Assembly (NCBI RefSeq): GCF_006159205.1
Contig: NZ_CP040812.1
Coordinates: 4,216,001 to 4,280,000, forward strand
Length of the DNA stretch: 64,000 nt
Direction: 5' to 3'
Source of the DNA: Antarcticibacterium flavum
Lineage (GTDB): Bacteria; Bacteroidota; Bacteroidia; Flavobacteriales; Flavobacteriaceae
Below, one piece after another: positions 1 through 8,645 of the stretch (the first letter of the stretch is position 1; every line of letters starts with the position of its first letter). The translations under genes were made by a program, and so were the position numbers. A model generated the notes under the pieces. That model was not told the origin of the DNA. It saw only the letters and a list, made by a program, of their open reading frames with translations, and made no database searches.

Positions 1-1439
1 AAGGTAAGGTTCCCATTATTTTTAAAAGCATAGTTTGGAATGGGAGTACTTGGCATTTGATTGAGGATTGAATCAAATTCCTTCTTTTTGCCGGTAAGTA
101 CCATTTTTTGAAGTATATCATTGGCAAAAAAGTCCATGAAATCCTGGTTTGTAAGGTCATGATAAATCCCGTTGCTTACAAAGATATCCTTGAAACCGTC
201 ATTATCCATATCAAAGATAAGGGCACCCCAGCTCCAGTCTGTTTCAGCGACCCCGCTGTAAAATGCTATTTCGCTAAAGGTGTTATTGGTATTGTTAAGC
301 TGCAGGGTGTTCTGCATATACTGGTGGTAAAAATCATTATCCAGTTTGCGTTTGTAAAGGTCGTACCGCTCGAAATCACTTGTGTTCTTTAGCCGTTCAT
401 CATCCTCTGGCAACATATCTGTTACAAAAATTTCCGGAAAGCCGTCATTATTGATATCGGCCAGATCTGCCCCCATGGAGGAAAGGCTTAAATGAGAAAT
501 ATAATCTTTAATTTGTTCCCTAAAAGTACCGTCGCCCTGGTTGATGTACAGATAATCCCGTTCATAAAAATCATTGGATACATATATATCGGGTAGATTG
601 TCATTATTTACATCGCCAATGGTAACACCCAGACCAAAGCCAATAAGGCTCCCATAGATGCCGGCCTCTTCACTCACATCTTCAAAAACTCCATTGTTGT
701 TTTTCAGCAATTTATCGCCCCCGCCTTTAAAAACTTCAGGCAGGTTCCAGTCATCACTTCTTAAATCTCTTTTATTGGCATATCCCAGGCTTGAAACCGG
801 AATAAAACTGTTATTGAGGATGTACACATCAAGATCTCCATCCCCATCAAAATCAAAAAATGCGGCATGGGTGGTAAAACCATTCTCATCAAGATTATAT
901 TGAGCTGCAGCCTCTGTAAATGTAAGGTCACCATTATTAATGAACAATTCATTGCGGCGGTCTTCACCTTCTATATTCCCTGCATTGCTTACATAAATAT
1001 CAAGATAGCCGTCGTGATTGATATCCACAAGAGTTACTCCTGTAGACCAGGCTTTAGTGCCTCCTGTTCCTGAAGTTGCTGTGATATCCTTGAATTTAAA
1101 GTCGCCCAGGTTGAGGTAGAGTTTATTTTCACCCATATTTGAAGTGAGGTAAACATCTGGCAGGCCATCATTATTGATATCACCAATTCCTACCCCGGCT
1201 CCATTATAAAAATTACGGTATTTGAAGATATTAAAGTCCTTTTCGTTCTTTACCTGGTTTGTAAAATCTATTCCCGTTTCCTCTGCAGGGACTTTGCTGA
1301 ATAAGAAGTCTTTCTGCTCCTTTTTTTCCCCGGTATTGTTTTGATCTTTTTTAACACATGCTGCTGCCAATAACAAGCCTATCAATGAGAGAAGTACCTG
1401 TTTAGGGATTTGTTGTAGCTGGTAGGAATAGTGCATCAT
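1..1439 (-). CDS. FG-GAP/VCBS-repeat (CRTAC1-like) lipoprotein, C-terminus off window
   Basis: Open reading frame on the minus strand from an ATG at 1439 running off the left edge; about 480 residues are visible. The N-terminus has a lipoprotein signal ending in LLLAAAC, so the product is probably tethered to a membrane. The rest is a series of FG-GAP/VCBS beta-propeller blades with calcium-loop cores such as GIGDINNDGLPDVYL and VDINHDGYLDIYVSN, repeated at roughly 50-60 residue spacing. Proteins of this type often continue to an ASPIC/UnbV domain, which would lie outside the window. It is downstream of and co-directional with the SusD/SusC pair, an arrangement common in Bacteroidota where such proteins are probably surface accessory factors for binding or uptake. 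The exact role is unknown. Another ATG lies three bases downstream. Confidence 0.85.
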   Translation of the reverse strand, partial: MMHYSYQLQQIPKQVLLSLIGLLLAAACVKKDQNNTGEKKEQKDFLFSKVPAEETGIDFTNQVKNEKDFNIFKYRNFYNGAGVGIGDINNDGLPDVYLTSNMGENKLYLNLGDFKFKDITATSGTGGTKAWSTGVTLVDINHDGYLDIYVSNAGNIEGEDRRNELFINNGDLTFTEAAAQYNLDENGFTTHAAFFDFDGDGDLDVYILNNSFIPVSSLGYANKRDLRSDDWNLPEVFKGGGDKLLKNNNGVFEDVSEEAGIYGSLIGFGLGVTIGDVNNDNLPDIYVSNDFYERDYLYINQGDGTFREQIKDYISHLSLSSMGADLADINNDGFPEIFVTDMLPEDDERLKNTSDFERYDLYKRKLDNDFYHQYMQNTLQLNNTNNTFSEIAFYSGVAETDWSWGALIFDMDNDGFKDIFVSNGIYHDLTNQDFMDFFANDILQKMVLTGKKKEFDSILNQMPSTPIPNYAFKNNGNLT

Positions 1440-1571
1440 TTGACTATAAAAAGGAATTAAATTTCCTATGGATTTGGAGCTACAATTTAACAGAATTTTT
1501 TGAAGCAGGAAATAAAAAAAGGGCTTAAAAGATAAACTCTTAAGCCCCGTTTTTATTATTAAATAATCCTG

Positions 1572-3170
1572 TTAATATCCCGGATTTTGGACCAGGTTAG
1601 GATTGGAAGTTAATGCTATAGATGGGATTGGGAAAAGATTTCTGGTATCATCTGTTGCAGGTTTGAATTCCCATGCTTCAGTGAATTGTCCAAATCTTAT
1701 AAGATCCTGTCTTCTCCACATTTCAATATAGAGTTCCCTACCTCTTTCATCGAGCATATCCTGCTCTGTTAAAGATCCAAGAGGAGAGGCTTGTCTTAAT
1801 TCCCTTAGCTCATTTACAAGTGCCAGGGCGTCTCCACCTGTACCACCTCTCATGATAGCTTCTGCCTTCATTAAGTGGGCATCTGCATACCTGAACAGAA
1901 CCATATGTCCTGTGTACGCACCATTCGTAGGATGATATTTAAGTACTCTAATACCAGTACTCTCATTATTACCCAGAAGTCCTGGTAATTCTTTGGTGTA
2001 GAAAAGTGGATTTCCACCACGATCTTCAGTCATATTTCCGTCCAGTTCGTATTGCTGTCCAAACAGGAAGCCTATTCCAATATCAGAACCATCAATAAAA
2101 CCATCACCGTCGTCATCTCTGCCACCGGCAAAATAACCATCACCTTCACCTACACGTGTACCTTCGTAGGGAACAAATCCTCTTCGCTCTTCCTGCCCGG
2201 CATCAGGGTGGTTGTGCTCAGGGCTTCCCTCAAACAGATCATAGAATTCAGCAAGAGTTGAAAAGCCATTCCATCCTCCCCCTGTGTTATCGGGAACTGT
2301 TTGGAAATAATGCAATCCATTCCATATGCGTGAACCTACACCTGTATTAGTAAACCAGATAGTTTCTGTATCTACTGCAGGCTTAAAGATCTCGAAATAG
2401 CCACTCTGCAATCCAAAACCAAAATCAGAAATTGCATCCACATGACTAACCACCTGGGTCATATCTGCAGCATCTGCAGTAGCATTTCCTAAATAGATAT
2501 GTTTATTCAATAAGATCTTAGCCATAAGGTAATGGGCAGATGCCTTACTTGCGAAATTTGCATCGGGTCCCGGACCAGTCGCAGGAAGATCTGGTAAAGC
2601 TTCTGTAAGATCCTTCATAACAAAATCAAACGCCTCGCTCCTGGTCATAACCCTTGGATCAACATCTGCTCCTTCATCTACTTCTCTAAAAGGAACCTGT
2701 CCAAAAAGGTCCATAACCCAAAACATACTAAATGCTCTTAAGAATTTGGCCTCAGCCAGTTGTTGCGCATTTGCATTACTTTCTGGAGCTATAATTTCAG
2801 AAAGATTAAAGACATTTCTGTTATATGCATTCCAGCTATTGAGAATGAACTGGTGGTTTGGATCCCAGGTATGCTGGTGGAGGGTTCTCCATAATCCATT
2901 ATCACCCCAGTCTGTTCCCCGAGTGGGAACCAACATCTCATCTGATGTTACTTCCTGCAGGGCAAACAAATTCTCCTGTGTATCCAGCTGCCCTCTTATC
3001 TGGTCATAACTACCTACCAAAGCACTGGGAACATCACTTACTCCAGAGAACCCGTCCCCGCTGTCCTCACGGAAAATTGAATCGGTCTCTTCAAGCTCAA
3101 GATCAGTACAAGCTGTAAAACTTAGCACCGCTCCAAGCAAAATCGATGATTTAATAAAATTAATTTTCAT
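1572..3170 (-). CDS. SusD/RagB family nutrient-binding outer-membrane lipoprotein
   Basis: 532 residues with a lipoprotein signal (SFTAC, cysteine near residue 21), then the alpha-helical TPR-like SusD fold with the family-typical LAEAKFLRAFSMFWVMDLFG helix and a C-terminal region containing RYADAHLMKAEAIMRGG and RGRELYIEMWRRQDLIRFG. It ends in NPNLVQNPGY, a usual SusD ending. SusD proteins sit on the cell surface, close over the SusC barrel and hold the substrate. The gene follows the SusC gene by 15 bases, so the two are almost certainly co-transcribed. An Asp/Gly-rich calcium-loop-like stretch (DDDGDGFIDGSDIG) lies mid-protein. The substrate cannot be deduced because no glycoside hydrolase or peptidase is in view beside it. 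Confidence 0.95.
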   Translation of the reverse strand: MKINFIKSSILLGAVLSFTACTDLELEETDSIFREDSGDGFSGVSDVPSALVGSYDQIRGQLDTQENLFALQEVTSDEMLVPTRGTDWGDNGLWRTLHQHTWDPNHQFILNSWNAYNRNVFNLSEIIAPESNANAQQLAEAKFLRAFSMFWVMDLFGQVPFREVDEGADVDPRVMTRSEAFDFVMKDLTEALPDLPATGPGPDANFASKASAHYLMAKILLNKHIYLGNATADAADMTQVVSHVDAISDFGFGLQSGYFEIFKPAVDTETIWFTNTGVGSRIWNGLHYFQTVPDNTGGGWNGFSTLAEFYDLFEGSPEHNHPDAGQEERRGFVPYEGTRVGEGDGYFAGGRDDDGDGFIDGSDIGIGFLFGQQYELDGNMTEDRGGNPLFYTKELPGLLGNNESTGIRVLKYHPTNGAYTGHMVLFRYADAHLMKAEAIMRGGTGGDALALVNELRELRQASPLGSLTEQDMLDERGRELYIEMWRRQDLIRFGQFTEAWEFKPATDDTRNLFPIPSIALTSNPNLVQNPGY

Positions 3171-3185
3171 ATTATTTTTTATTTA

Positions 3186-6100
3186 TTAGAATGACACGTT
3201 AAGACCTAAAGTTACAGTTGTTGCTCTTGGATAGCTAGTATACTCTATCCCCGCTGTAGGAATACCATTCAATGATTTATCTGTATTAACTTCAGGATCC
3301 AACCCGGAGTAACCGGTAATAAGGAACAGGTTTTGTCCCGTAACACTTAAACGTAGTGCATTTAGGAAACTGTCTGGTCCTACTTCAAAATTATATCCAA
3401 GGGTGGCATTTTGTAATCTCAGGAAGTCACCTTTTTCAAGGAAACGGGTCGAAACATCTGGTGCATTATTAGCTGCCTCTCCATTTCCTATTACATTTCT
3501 TGTAACGTTGGAACCAGAGTTCAATGCTCCTGCAGTAAAGAAGGCATTCTCTGTATTATTATATACGTAGAATCCAAACTGTCCTGTTAGGAAAGCAGAT
3601 AGGTCCCAATTACGATATTCCATACGTGTGGAAATACCAAGGTTGGTAGTAGGTAAGGCGCTCTTACCCACAAAGGTTTGTACATCCCCATTTGGATATA
3701 TGGTTTGCCCATTTTCATCAAATCCTCCAAATTCTCTTAGATAATATGAAAATAGCGGTTGTCCCCCTGCCAGAAGTTGAGCATAGGCATTAGTTAAACC
3801 CTGCCCGTTAATACCTCCAGTTTGGATCAAACCATCGAAATCCTCTACCATATTCTCATTATAGGCAATGTTGAATCCAACATTCCAGAAGAATTCCTGA
3901 TCCTGGAAAATATCATAGTCCAGGCTAAATTCAACCCCCTTGTTAATTACATTCGCATCCAGGTTTTCCCATACGAAATCCTGGGCTGCAGGTTGTGCAG
4001 AGAAGGTCTGGAATAAAAGATCTGTGGTGGACTTATAATAATAGTCTATAGAACCGCTAAGGCGATCGTTTATAAAACCAAAATCAAAACCAACGTTGGT
4101 CTGGGAAGTAGTCTCCCATTTAAGATCTTCATTTCTAAAAGTCACCTGGCCTGTTCCCGGGATATTTATCTCCCCGTTATCGTTTATACCAAAACCTCCA
4201 AATCTATCACGTGGTGTGTATAAGTTGTAAGGTATTTCCTGGTTACCGGTTACCCCGTACCCAACTCTAAACTTAAGAGTCGAAAAAGTATCGGGAATAA
4301 AGTCTTCGTCACCTAATTGCCATGCAAAGGCTCCAGAAGGGAAATAACCGTATTGGTTATTCCCACCAAAACGTGTAGAACCATCTGCACGCAGGGTAGC
4401 AGTGAAAAGATATTTATCTGCCAAAGTATAATTTACCCTACCAAAGAAAGATTGTAGCTCATCTATAGTATAGAAGGTATCTCCTGCAACAGCTCTCGCA
4501 CCCAATCCAGATGGAGCGGTAGGTCTTTCTGTAACTACATTCGGAAATAATCTATTAACGAACATTCCATTTTGATCATACCCATATTGTTGATATGATC
4601 CCTGGATGCTACCTTCGAGAATATCGCGGGAAGACTGCAAATCATTGATCATTGCATCCATTGCAGTGCTCTGGAAGCCCCATCCACTTACATTGATTCC
4701 CTGGCGGTCAAACTCTTGATAAGAATAACCTATTAATGCGTCAATTTTTGAATTTTCAAAAGCTTTTTCATAGTTAAGGGTAAATTCCATCAGCTTGTTA
4801 GTGTTGTCAATCTCATTGATCTGAGACCTTCCGTTCCCCGGTACCGCACTAAGTACCCCCTGAATGTCTCCTGAAATTCCGAAACCACGATAAGACTCAG
4901 CTTTATCATATCCCAGGTTTAACCTGGCAGAAAGACCCTGTACAATTTCATAATCTGCAGAAAAGTTCAATAACATCCTGTCAGTCTCTGTTTCATCAAG
5001 GGTATACTTCAAGAGCGAATTAGGATTAAGCTGCCCGGTGAATGGAGAATCTGGATCGCTTGGAAGAGTTGGATTGGCTCTATAGGCCCCTCCAAGTAAA
5101 TCCCCCTGGAAACCTGCATTATTTGAAATAGGAGCACGTACATCATTTACCCTTGAAACAGCGGTTTGAAGTCCTAATTTAAGCCTGTCATTGAATAAAC
5201 GATGATTGATGTTCAATCTACCTGAAAGTCTTTCCATAGAAGAATTTTCCACTATACCCATAAGATCTGAATAACCTAATGATACCCTGTAATTCCCCTG
5301 ATTATAGGAATTTGCGTAGGACAGGTTATGTTCCTGGGTAAATGCAGTCCTGGTGATCTCATCCTGCCAGTCTGTATCCCCGCCAAAATCTGCAGCAGCT
5401 CTGTCCCCACCTATACCTTCGTAGGCATTAAGAAATTCTTCCCTGTTTAAGAGGTCATACGAATTTGCAGGCGTTGCAACACCCAGATTAGTCGAGTAAT
5501 CAAACCTTCCTCCAGTCATTCCACGACCAGATTTGGTAGTTATGATCACAACTCCATTGGCACCCCTGGAACCATATATGGCAGTTGCAGAAGCATCCTT
5601 AAGCACACTCATACTCTCAATATCCTGCGGATTTAAAAAGTTGAGAGGGTTTTTTGGTGAACTATCACCAAAACCTACGTTTGTTCCTCCTGCAGAAACA
5701 TTATCTCCTGCCAGTGGAACTCCATCTACCACAAATAATGGGTCATTTCCACCTCGCACAGAGGTTGTACCACGAATACGGATATTAACCCCCGCACCGG
5801 GCTCTCCACTTGCAGAGGTAACTTGTAAACCGGCAGTTCTACCCTGGATTAGTTCTTCTGGAGAAGCAACCACCCCACGGTTAAAATTCTCTGCGGTCAC
5901 AGTGGCTACCGCACCTGTTGCATCTCTTACCGTTGTTTGGCCGTAACCAATAACCACCACTTCGCTTAATGCCGAGGCATCTTCACCAAGTGTCACATTA
6001 ATTGTTTCTCTCCCGTTAACAGGAATTGTTTGGGTTGCATACCCTAAAAAACTAAATACCAAAACAGCATCTGCCGGTACGTTGTTCAAGGTGTAGACCC

Positions 6101-6278
6101 CGTCAAAATCTGTAGTGGTACCATTTGAAGTACCCTGCGCTAAGATGTTTACACCGGGTAATGGCATCTCCCCATCTGTTACTGTTCCTGTGACTGTTTG
6201 AGCTTCGACAAAAGCAAAACTTAAGACAGCCAAAAGCAACAAATAACCCTTAAGAAATTTTTGTTTCATAAAATTCAT
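3186..6278 (-). CDS. SusC/RagA family TonB-linked outer-membrane transporter
   Basis: 1030 residues. In order: Sec signal peptide ending near VEAQ, a carboxypeptidase-regulatory-like beta-sandwich domain (VTGTVTDGEMPLPGVNI, about residues 28-100), a TonB-box region (SEVVVIGYG), a plug domain containing the SusC hallmark RIRGTTSVRGGNDPLFVVDG, and a 22-strand type barrel finishing with ATTVTLGLNVSF (terminal aromatic for BAM recognition). It imports large ligands across the outer membrane using TonB/ExbBD energy, with SusD as lid. It is the first gene of a three-gene unit (SusC, SusD, FG-GAP lipoprotein). An alternative start is the Met at residue 4 (MKQKFLK), which gives a more typical signal peptide. 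Ligand unknown. Confidence 0.95.
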   Translation of the reverse strand: MNFMKQKFLKGYLLLLAVLSFAFVEAQTVTGTVTDGEMPLPGVNILAQGTSNGTTTDFDGVYTLNNVPADAVLVFSFLGYATQTIPVNGRETINVTLGEDASALSEVVVIGYGQTTVRDATGAVATVTAENFNRGVVASPEELIQGRTAGLQVTSASGEPGAGVNIRIRGTTSVRGGNDPLFVVDGVPLAGDNVSAGGTNVGFGDSSPKNPLNFLNPQDIESMSVLKDASATAIYGSRGANGVVIITTKSGRGMTGGRFDYSTNLGVATPANSYDLLNREEFLNAYEGIGGDRAAADFGGDTDWQDEITRTAFTQEHNLSYANSYNQGNYRVSLGYSDLMGIVENSSMERLSGRLNINHRLFNDRLKLGLQTAVSRVNDVRAPISNNAGFQGDLLGGAYRANPTLPSDPDSPFTGQLNPNSLLKYTLDETETDRMLLNFSADYEIVQGLSARLNLGYDKAESYRGFGISGDIQGVLSAVPGNGRSQINEIDNTNKLMEFTLNYEKAFENSKIDALIGYSYQEFDRQGINVSGWGFQSTAMDAMINDLQSSRDILEGSIQGSYQQYGYDQNGMFVNRLFPNVVTERPTAPSGLGARAVAGDTFYTIDELQSFFGRVNYTLADKYLFTATLRADGSTRFGGNNQYGYFPSGAFAWQLGDEDFIPDTFSTLKFRVGYGVTGNQEIPYNLYTPRDRFGGFGINDNGEINIPGTGQVTFRNEDLKWETTSQTNVGFDFGFINDRLSGSIDYYYKSTTDLLFQTFSAQPAAQDFVWENLDANVINKGVEFSLDYDIFQDQEFFWNVGFNIAYNENMVEDFDGLIQTGGINGQGLTNAYAQLLAGGQPLFSYYLREFGGFDENGQTIYPNGDVQTFVGKSALPTTNLGISTRMEYRNWDLSAFLTGQFGFYVYNNTENAFFTAGALNSGSNVTRNVIGNGEAANNAPDVSTRFLEKGDFLRLQNATLGYNFEVGPDSFLNALRLSVTGQNLFLITGYSGLDPEVNTDKSLNGIPTAGIEYTSYPRATTVTLGLNVSF

Positions 6279-6563
6279 TTTTCAATTTGATTAGTTAAAA
6301 CCTGATAAGTTCAATTACTAAATTTAATGAAAAATAAACCGAAAAATCAAACATATCATATTCGCAAACCATTTAGTAATAGCATTTTTTCATTTTTTAG
6401 GCAAGTTTTCTTCATTTTATGCAAGGGAAAAATGGCCGGTAGTAAGGGGAGGTGCAGCAGAAGAACCCTTGGAACTACAAGGTTTCTGCCTAATTTTGAC
6501 AAAATTCTAACTTTCTATTAAAAGTTAAATTTGAGAGTGTTAATAAAAATTTAAAATTTAGAG

Positions 6564-7439
6564 TTATAGGACGGCGATACGCAGTTTTTGGGGTATAATT
6601 TCGGCTTCAATAGATTTTCTTTTACCCAGATATTCCCCGTCGATCTGGAATGGTACTGGAGTATGACAGGTAATTTTAGCTCTCTTTGTACTAATAACCT
6701 CAACCACTGCAGGGTCAAGATCTACAACATTTCTTAAAGTTTTTAAGATCTCGATGAAATCAAATTCCTTATAAATGAGGATCTCAAAAAATCCATCATC
6801 AAGTTTACCCTTAGGATTGACCTTAGCTCCTGTGCCATAGGAACTGGCATTGGCTATTGCCAGGAGAATACCCTCTGCTTCGAAGACTTTATCATTAGCT
6901 TCTACCGTGAACTTAAAAGGATAATCGCTGTTCAAAAGAGTTGGGACAGTTTGAAGGAAATAACCCCATTTACCTCTTATGCTGGATTTTTCATACCTCC
7001 TAATAAGCTCTGCGTTAACTCCAAAATCACTCATATGAAGACAATAATCACCATCAAGCAGTATTATATCAAGGTAATTAAAACTATCTCCAAAAGCGGC
7101 CGTTATTTGCTCTGGAAGGGTTGCAGGTAATTTTAAGTTAAAAGCAAGGCCGTTGGCAGATCCTGCCGGAATTATTCCCAGGGGAATATCCTGATCTTTT
7201 AAAGCCTCAGCTGCAAGTTTTATAGTACCATCACCGCCCGCTACAATTAGACGGCTGGGGTTCAATTCTTTGATCCTTTCCTTTAAATTAAATACATCCT
7301 CTCTGCCAGAGGTTTCAAAAACAAAAAGAGTTGCTTGCTTTTTGATCACCTCTTTTTTAATATCCTCTATAAGATCTGTTTTGTCCATAGCCCCCGAAAT
7401 TGGATTAACCACCAGCAAAACATTCTTTATCGCTCCCAT
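6564..7439 (-). CDS. Diacylglycerol kinase family lipid kinase (DgkB/YegS type)
   Basis: 291 residues, the usual length for bacterial YegS/DgkB lipid kinases. The N-terminal catalytic domain shows VNPISG (residues 11-16), the nucleotide-binding GGDGT (68-72) and PAGSANGLAF (91-100); the C-terminal beta-sandwich contains DGEYLGKRKSIEAEIIPQ. The family phosphorylates diacylglycerol or related lipids at the cytoplasmic membrane surface. The gene is divergent from the APP1-type phosphatidate phosphatase gene, separated by 65 bases, so two opposing reactions on the phosphatidate/diacylglycerol pair may be jointly controlled (inference). The true lipid substrate is not determinable from sequence. 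Confidence 0.9.
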   Translation of the reverse strand: MGAIKNVLLVVNPISGAMDKTDLIEDIKKEVIKKQATLFVFETSGREDVFNLKERIKELNPSRLIVAGGDGTIKLAAEALKDQDIPLGIIPAGSANGLAFNLKLPATLPEQITAAFGDSFNYLDIILLDGDYCLHMSDFGVNAELIRRYEKSSIRGKWGYFLQTVPTLLNSDYPFKFTVEANDKVFEAEGILLAIANASSYGTGAKVNPKGKLDDGFFEILIYKEFDFIEILKTLRNVVDLDPAVVEVISTKRAKITCHTPVPFQIDGEYLGKRKSIEAEIIPQKLRIAVL

Positions 7440-7504
7440 TGCTTTAATTTGTAGCTAAAATTAATTATTTTGGAGAAAATTAGAGTTAATAAAAAGTCAA
7501 TAGG

Positions 7505-8470
7505 GTGAAATTTGATTTAAAATTATACAGGGGTTATGTGAACGATAATCACCTGGTAGTGTTTGGACATGTATTTGAATCCTGGGCACCAGATAAGTAT
7601 CGCACAGACAGGCGGGGTATAAAACATGCCTTTTCTATTATTCATATGTTTCGCATAAAGCCCTTAAAGAACATCCCTATTAAACTTAAATTCAAAAATC
7701 TTGAGGTAATAACAAAAACCCTGGATGACGGTTATTTTAGATTTGATGTTCCTTTTCATGAAGAGCTTGAGAGCGGCTGGCATGAGTACTGTGTCTCATG
7801 CAAGATAAATGAATTAGGTATTATTGAGAGAGCAGAGCTTTTAAAGCCTTTTGAGAGTAAAGTGGGAATAATATCTGATATTGATGACACCTTTCTAATT
7901 TCCCACAGCAATAGTTTTTTCAAAAAACTATATGTGATGTTACTAAAAAATATAAATAAGCGCAAGATCTTTGATGATGTGGTAAAGCATTACCAACATT
8001 TAAGTATAGCAGGGCAGGACAGCAAGGAAGCGTCCAACTCATTTTTTTTCGTTTCCAGCAGTGAATGGAACCTGTATGGATTCATAAATGATTTTGCTGA
8101 AATGCACGGGTTACCAAAAGCGGTTATAAAGCTTAAGAAGATAAAGACAGGAATTTCAGATTTTCTTTTCACCGGCAGGGGCAGTCACAATCATAAGTTT
8201 GAAAAGATAAAGGATATAATCTCTTTTTATCCAGATCTTCAGTATGTACTATTAGGAGATGATTCCCAGCATGATGCCTATATTTATGAGCGTATATGTA
8301 AGATTTTTCCAAAAAATATTAAAGCGGTCTACCTGCGCCAAACCGGAAAAAAGCAAAAAATCAAAGTATATTCTGTCCTGAAGAATATTGAGAGCCTTAA
8401 TGTAGAAACCTGCTATTTTTTAGGGAGCGACAAGGCGATCCTGCATTCCAAAAACATAGGGATTATTTGA
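7505..8470 (+). CDS. APP1-like phosphatidate phosphatase (DUF2183)
   Basis: 321 residues starting at a GTG (7505). The C-terminal half is the APP1/DUF2183 catalytic domain, a HAD-like fold: nucleophile motif DIDDT at residues 125-129, FFFVSSSEWNLY (motif II serines), a KIKTG segment and LLGDDSQHDAYIY (acidic motif IV). The N-terminal ~115 residues form the beta-rich domain usual for these proteins. Yeast App1 is a Mg-dependent phosphatidate phosphatase; bacterial homologues are largely uncharacterised. No signal peptide is visible, so a cytoplasmic or membrane-peripheral protein is expected. The divergent partner is a diacylglycerol-kinase family gene, which supports a role in lipid turnover. 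Confidence 0.85.
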   Translation: MKFDLKLYRGYVNDNHLVVFGHVFESWAPDKYRTDRRGIKHAFSIIHMFRIKPLKNIPIKLKFKNLEVITKTLDDGYFRFDVPFHEELESGWHEYCVSCKINELGIIERAELLKPFESKVGIISDIDDTFLISHSNSFFKKLYVMLLKNINKRKIFDDVVKHYQHLSIAGQDSKEASNSFFFVSSSEWNLYGFINDFAEMHGLPKAVIKLKKIKTGISDFLFTGRGSHNHKFEKIKDIISFYPDLQYVLLGDDSQHDAYIYERICKIFPKNIKAVYLRQTGKKQKIKVYSVLKNIESLNVETCYFLGSDKAILHSKNIGII

Positions 8471-8527
8471 TCTTTACTTAAATCAAAGAAAACAGGGTTA
8501 TTAGGAAAAGCTGCTGTGTAAGGTCTC

Positions 8528-8549
8528 AATTTCTTGATCTGAAGAAATT
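8528..8549 (+). terminator. Weak stem-loop after the APP1 gene
   Basis: Perfect 8-bp inverted repeat (AATTTCTT, 6-base loop, AAGAAATT) followed by a short TTT. It is AT-rich, so it is only a weak terminator candidate between the APP1 gene and tex. Confidence 0.3.
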
Positions 8550-8645
8550 TTAGGTGCGGATTTTTAGTTTGGTATGAAAGTCATGGGCCAGTGCCCATTC
8601 TCCTTTGATTCTCTTATATTCGCTACTTCATTAATCCATTTAATT

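Noticed and set aside
5533..5946. 137-residue plus-strand ORF inside the SusC gene
   Set aside because: Antisense to a clearly coding, conserved plug-domain region; composition reflects the complement of SusC and there is no initiation context.
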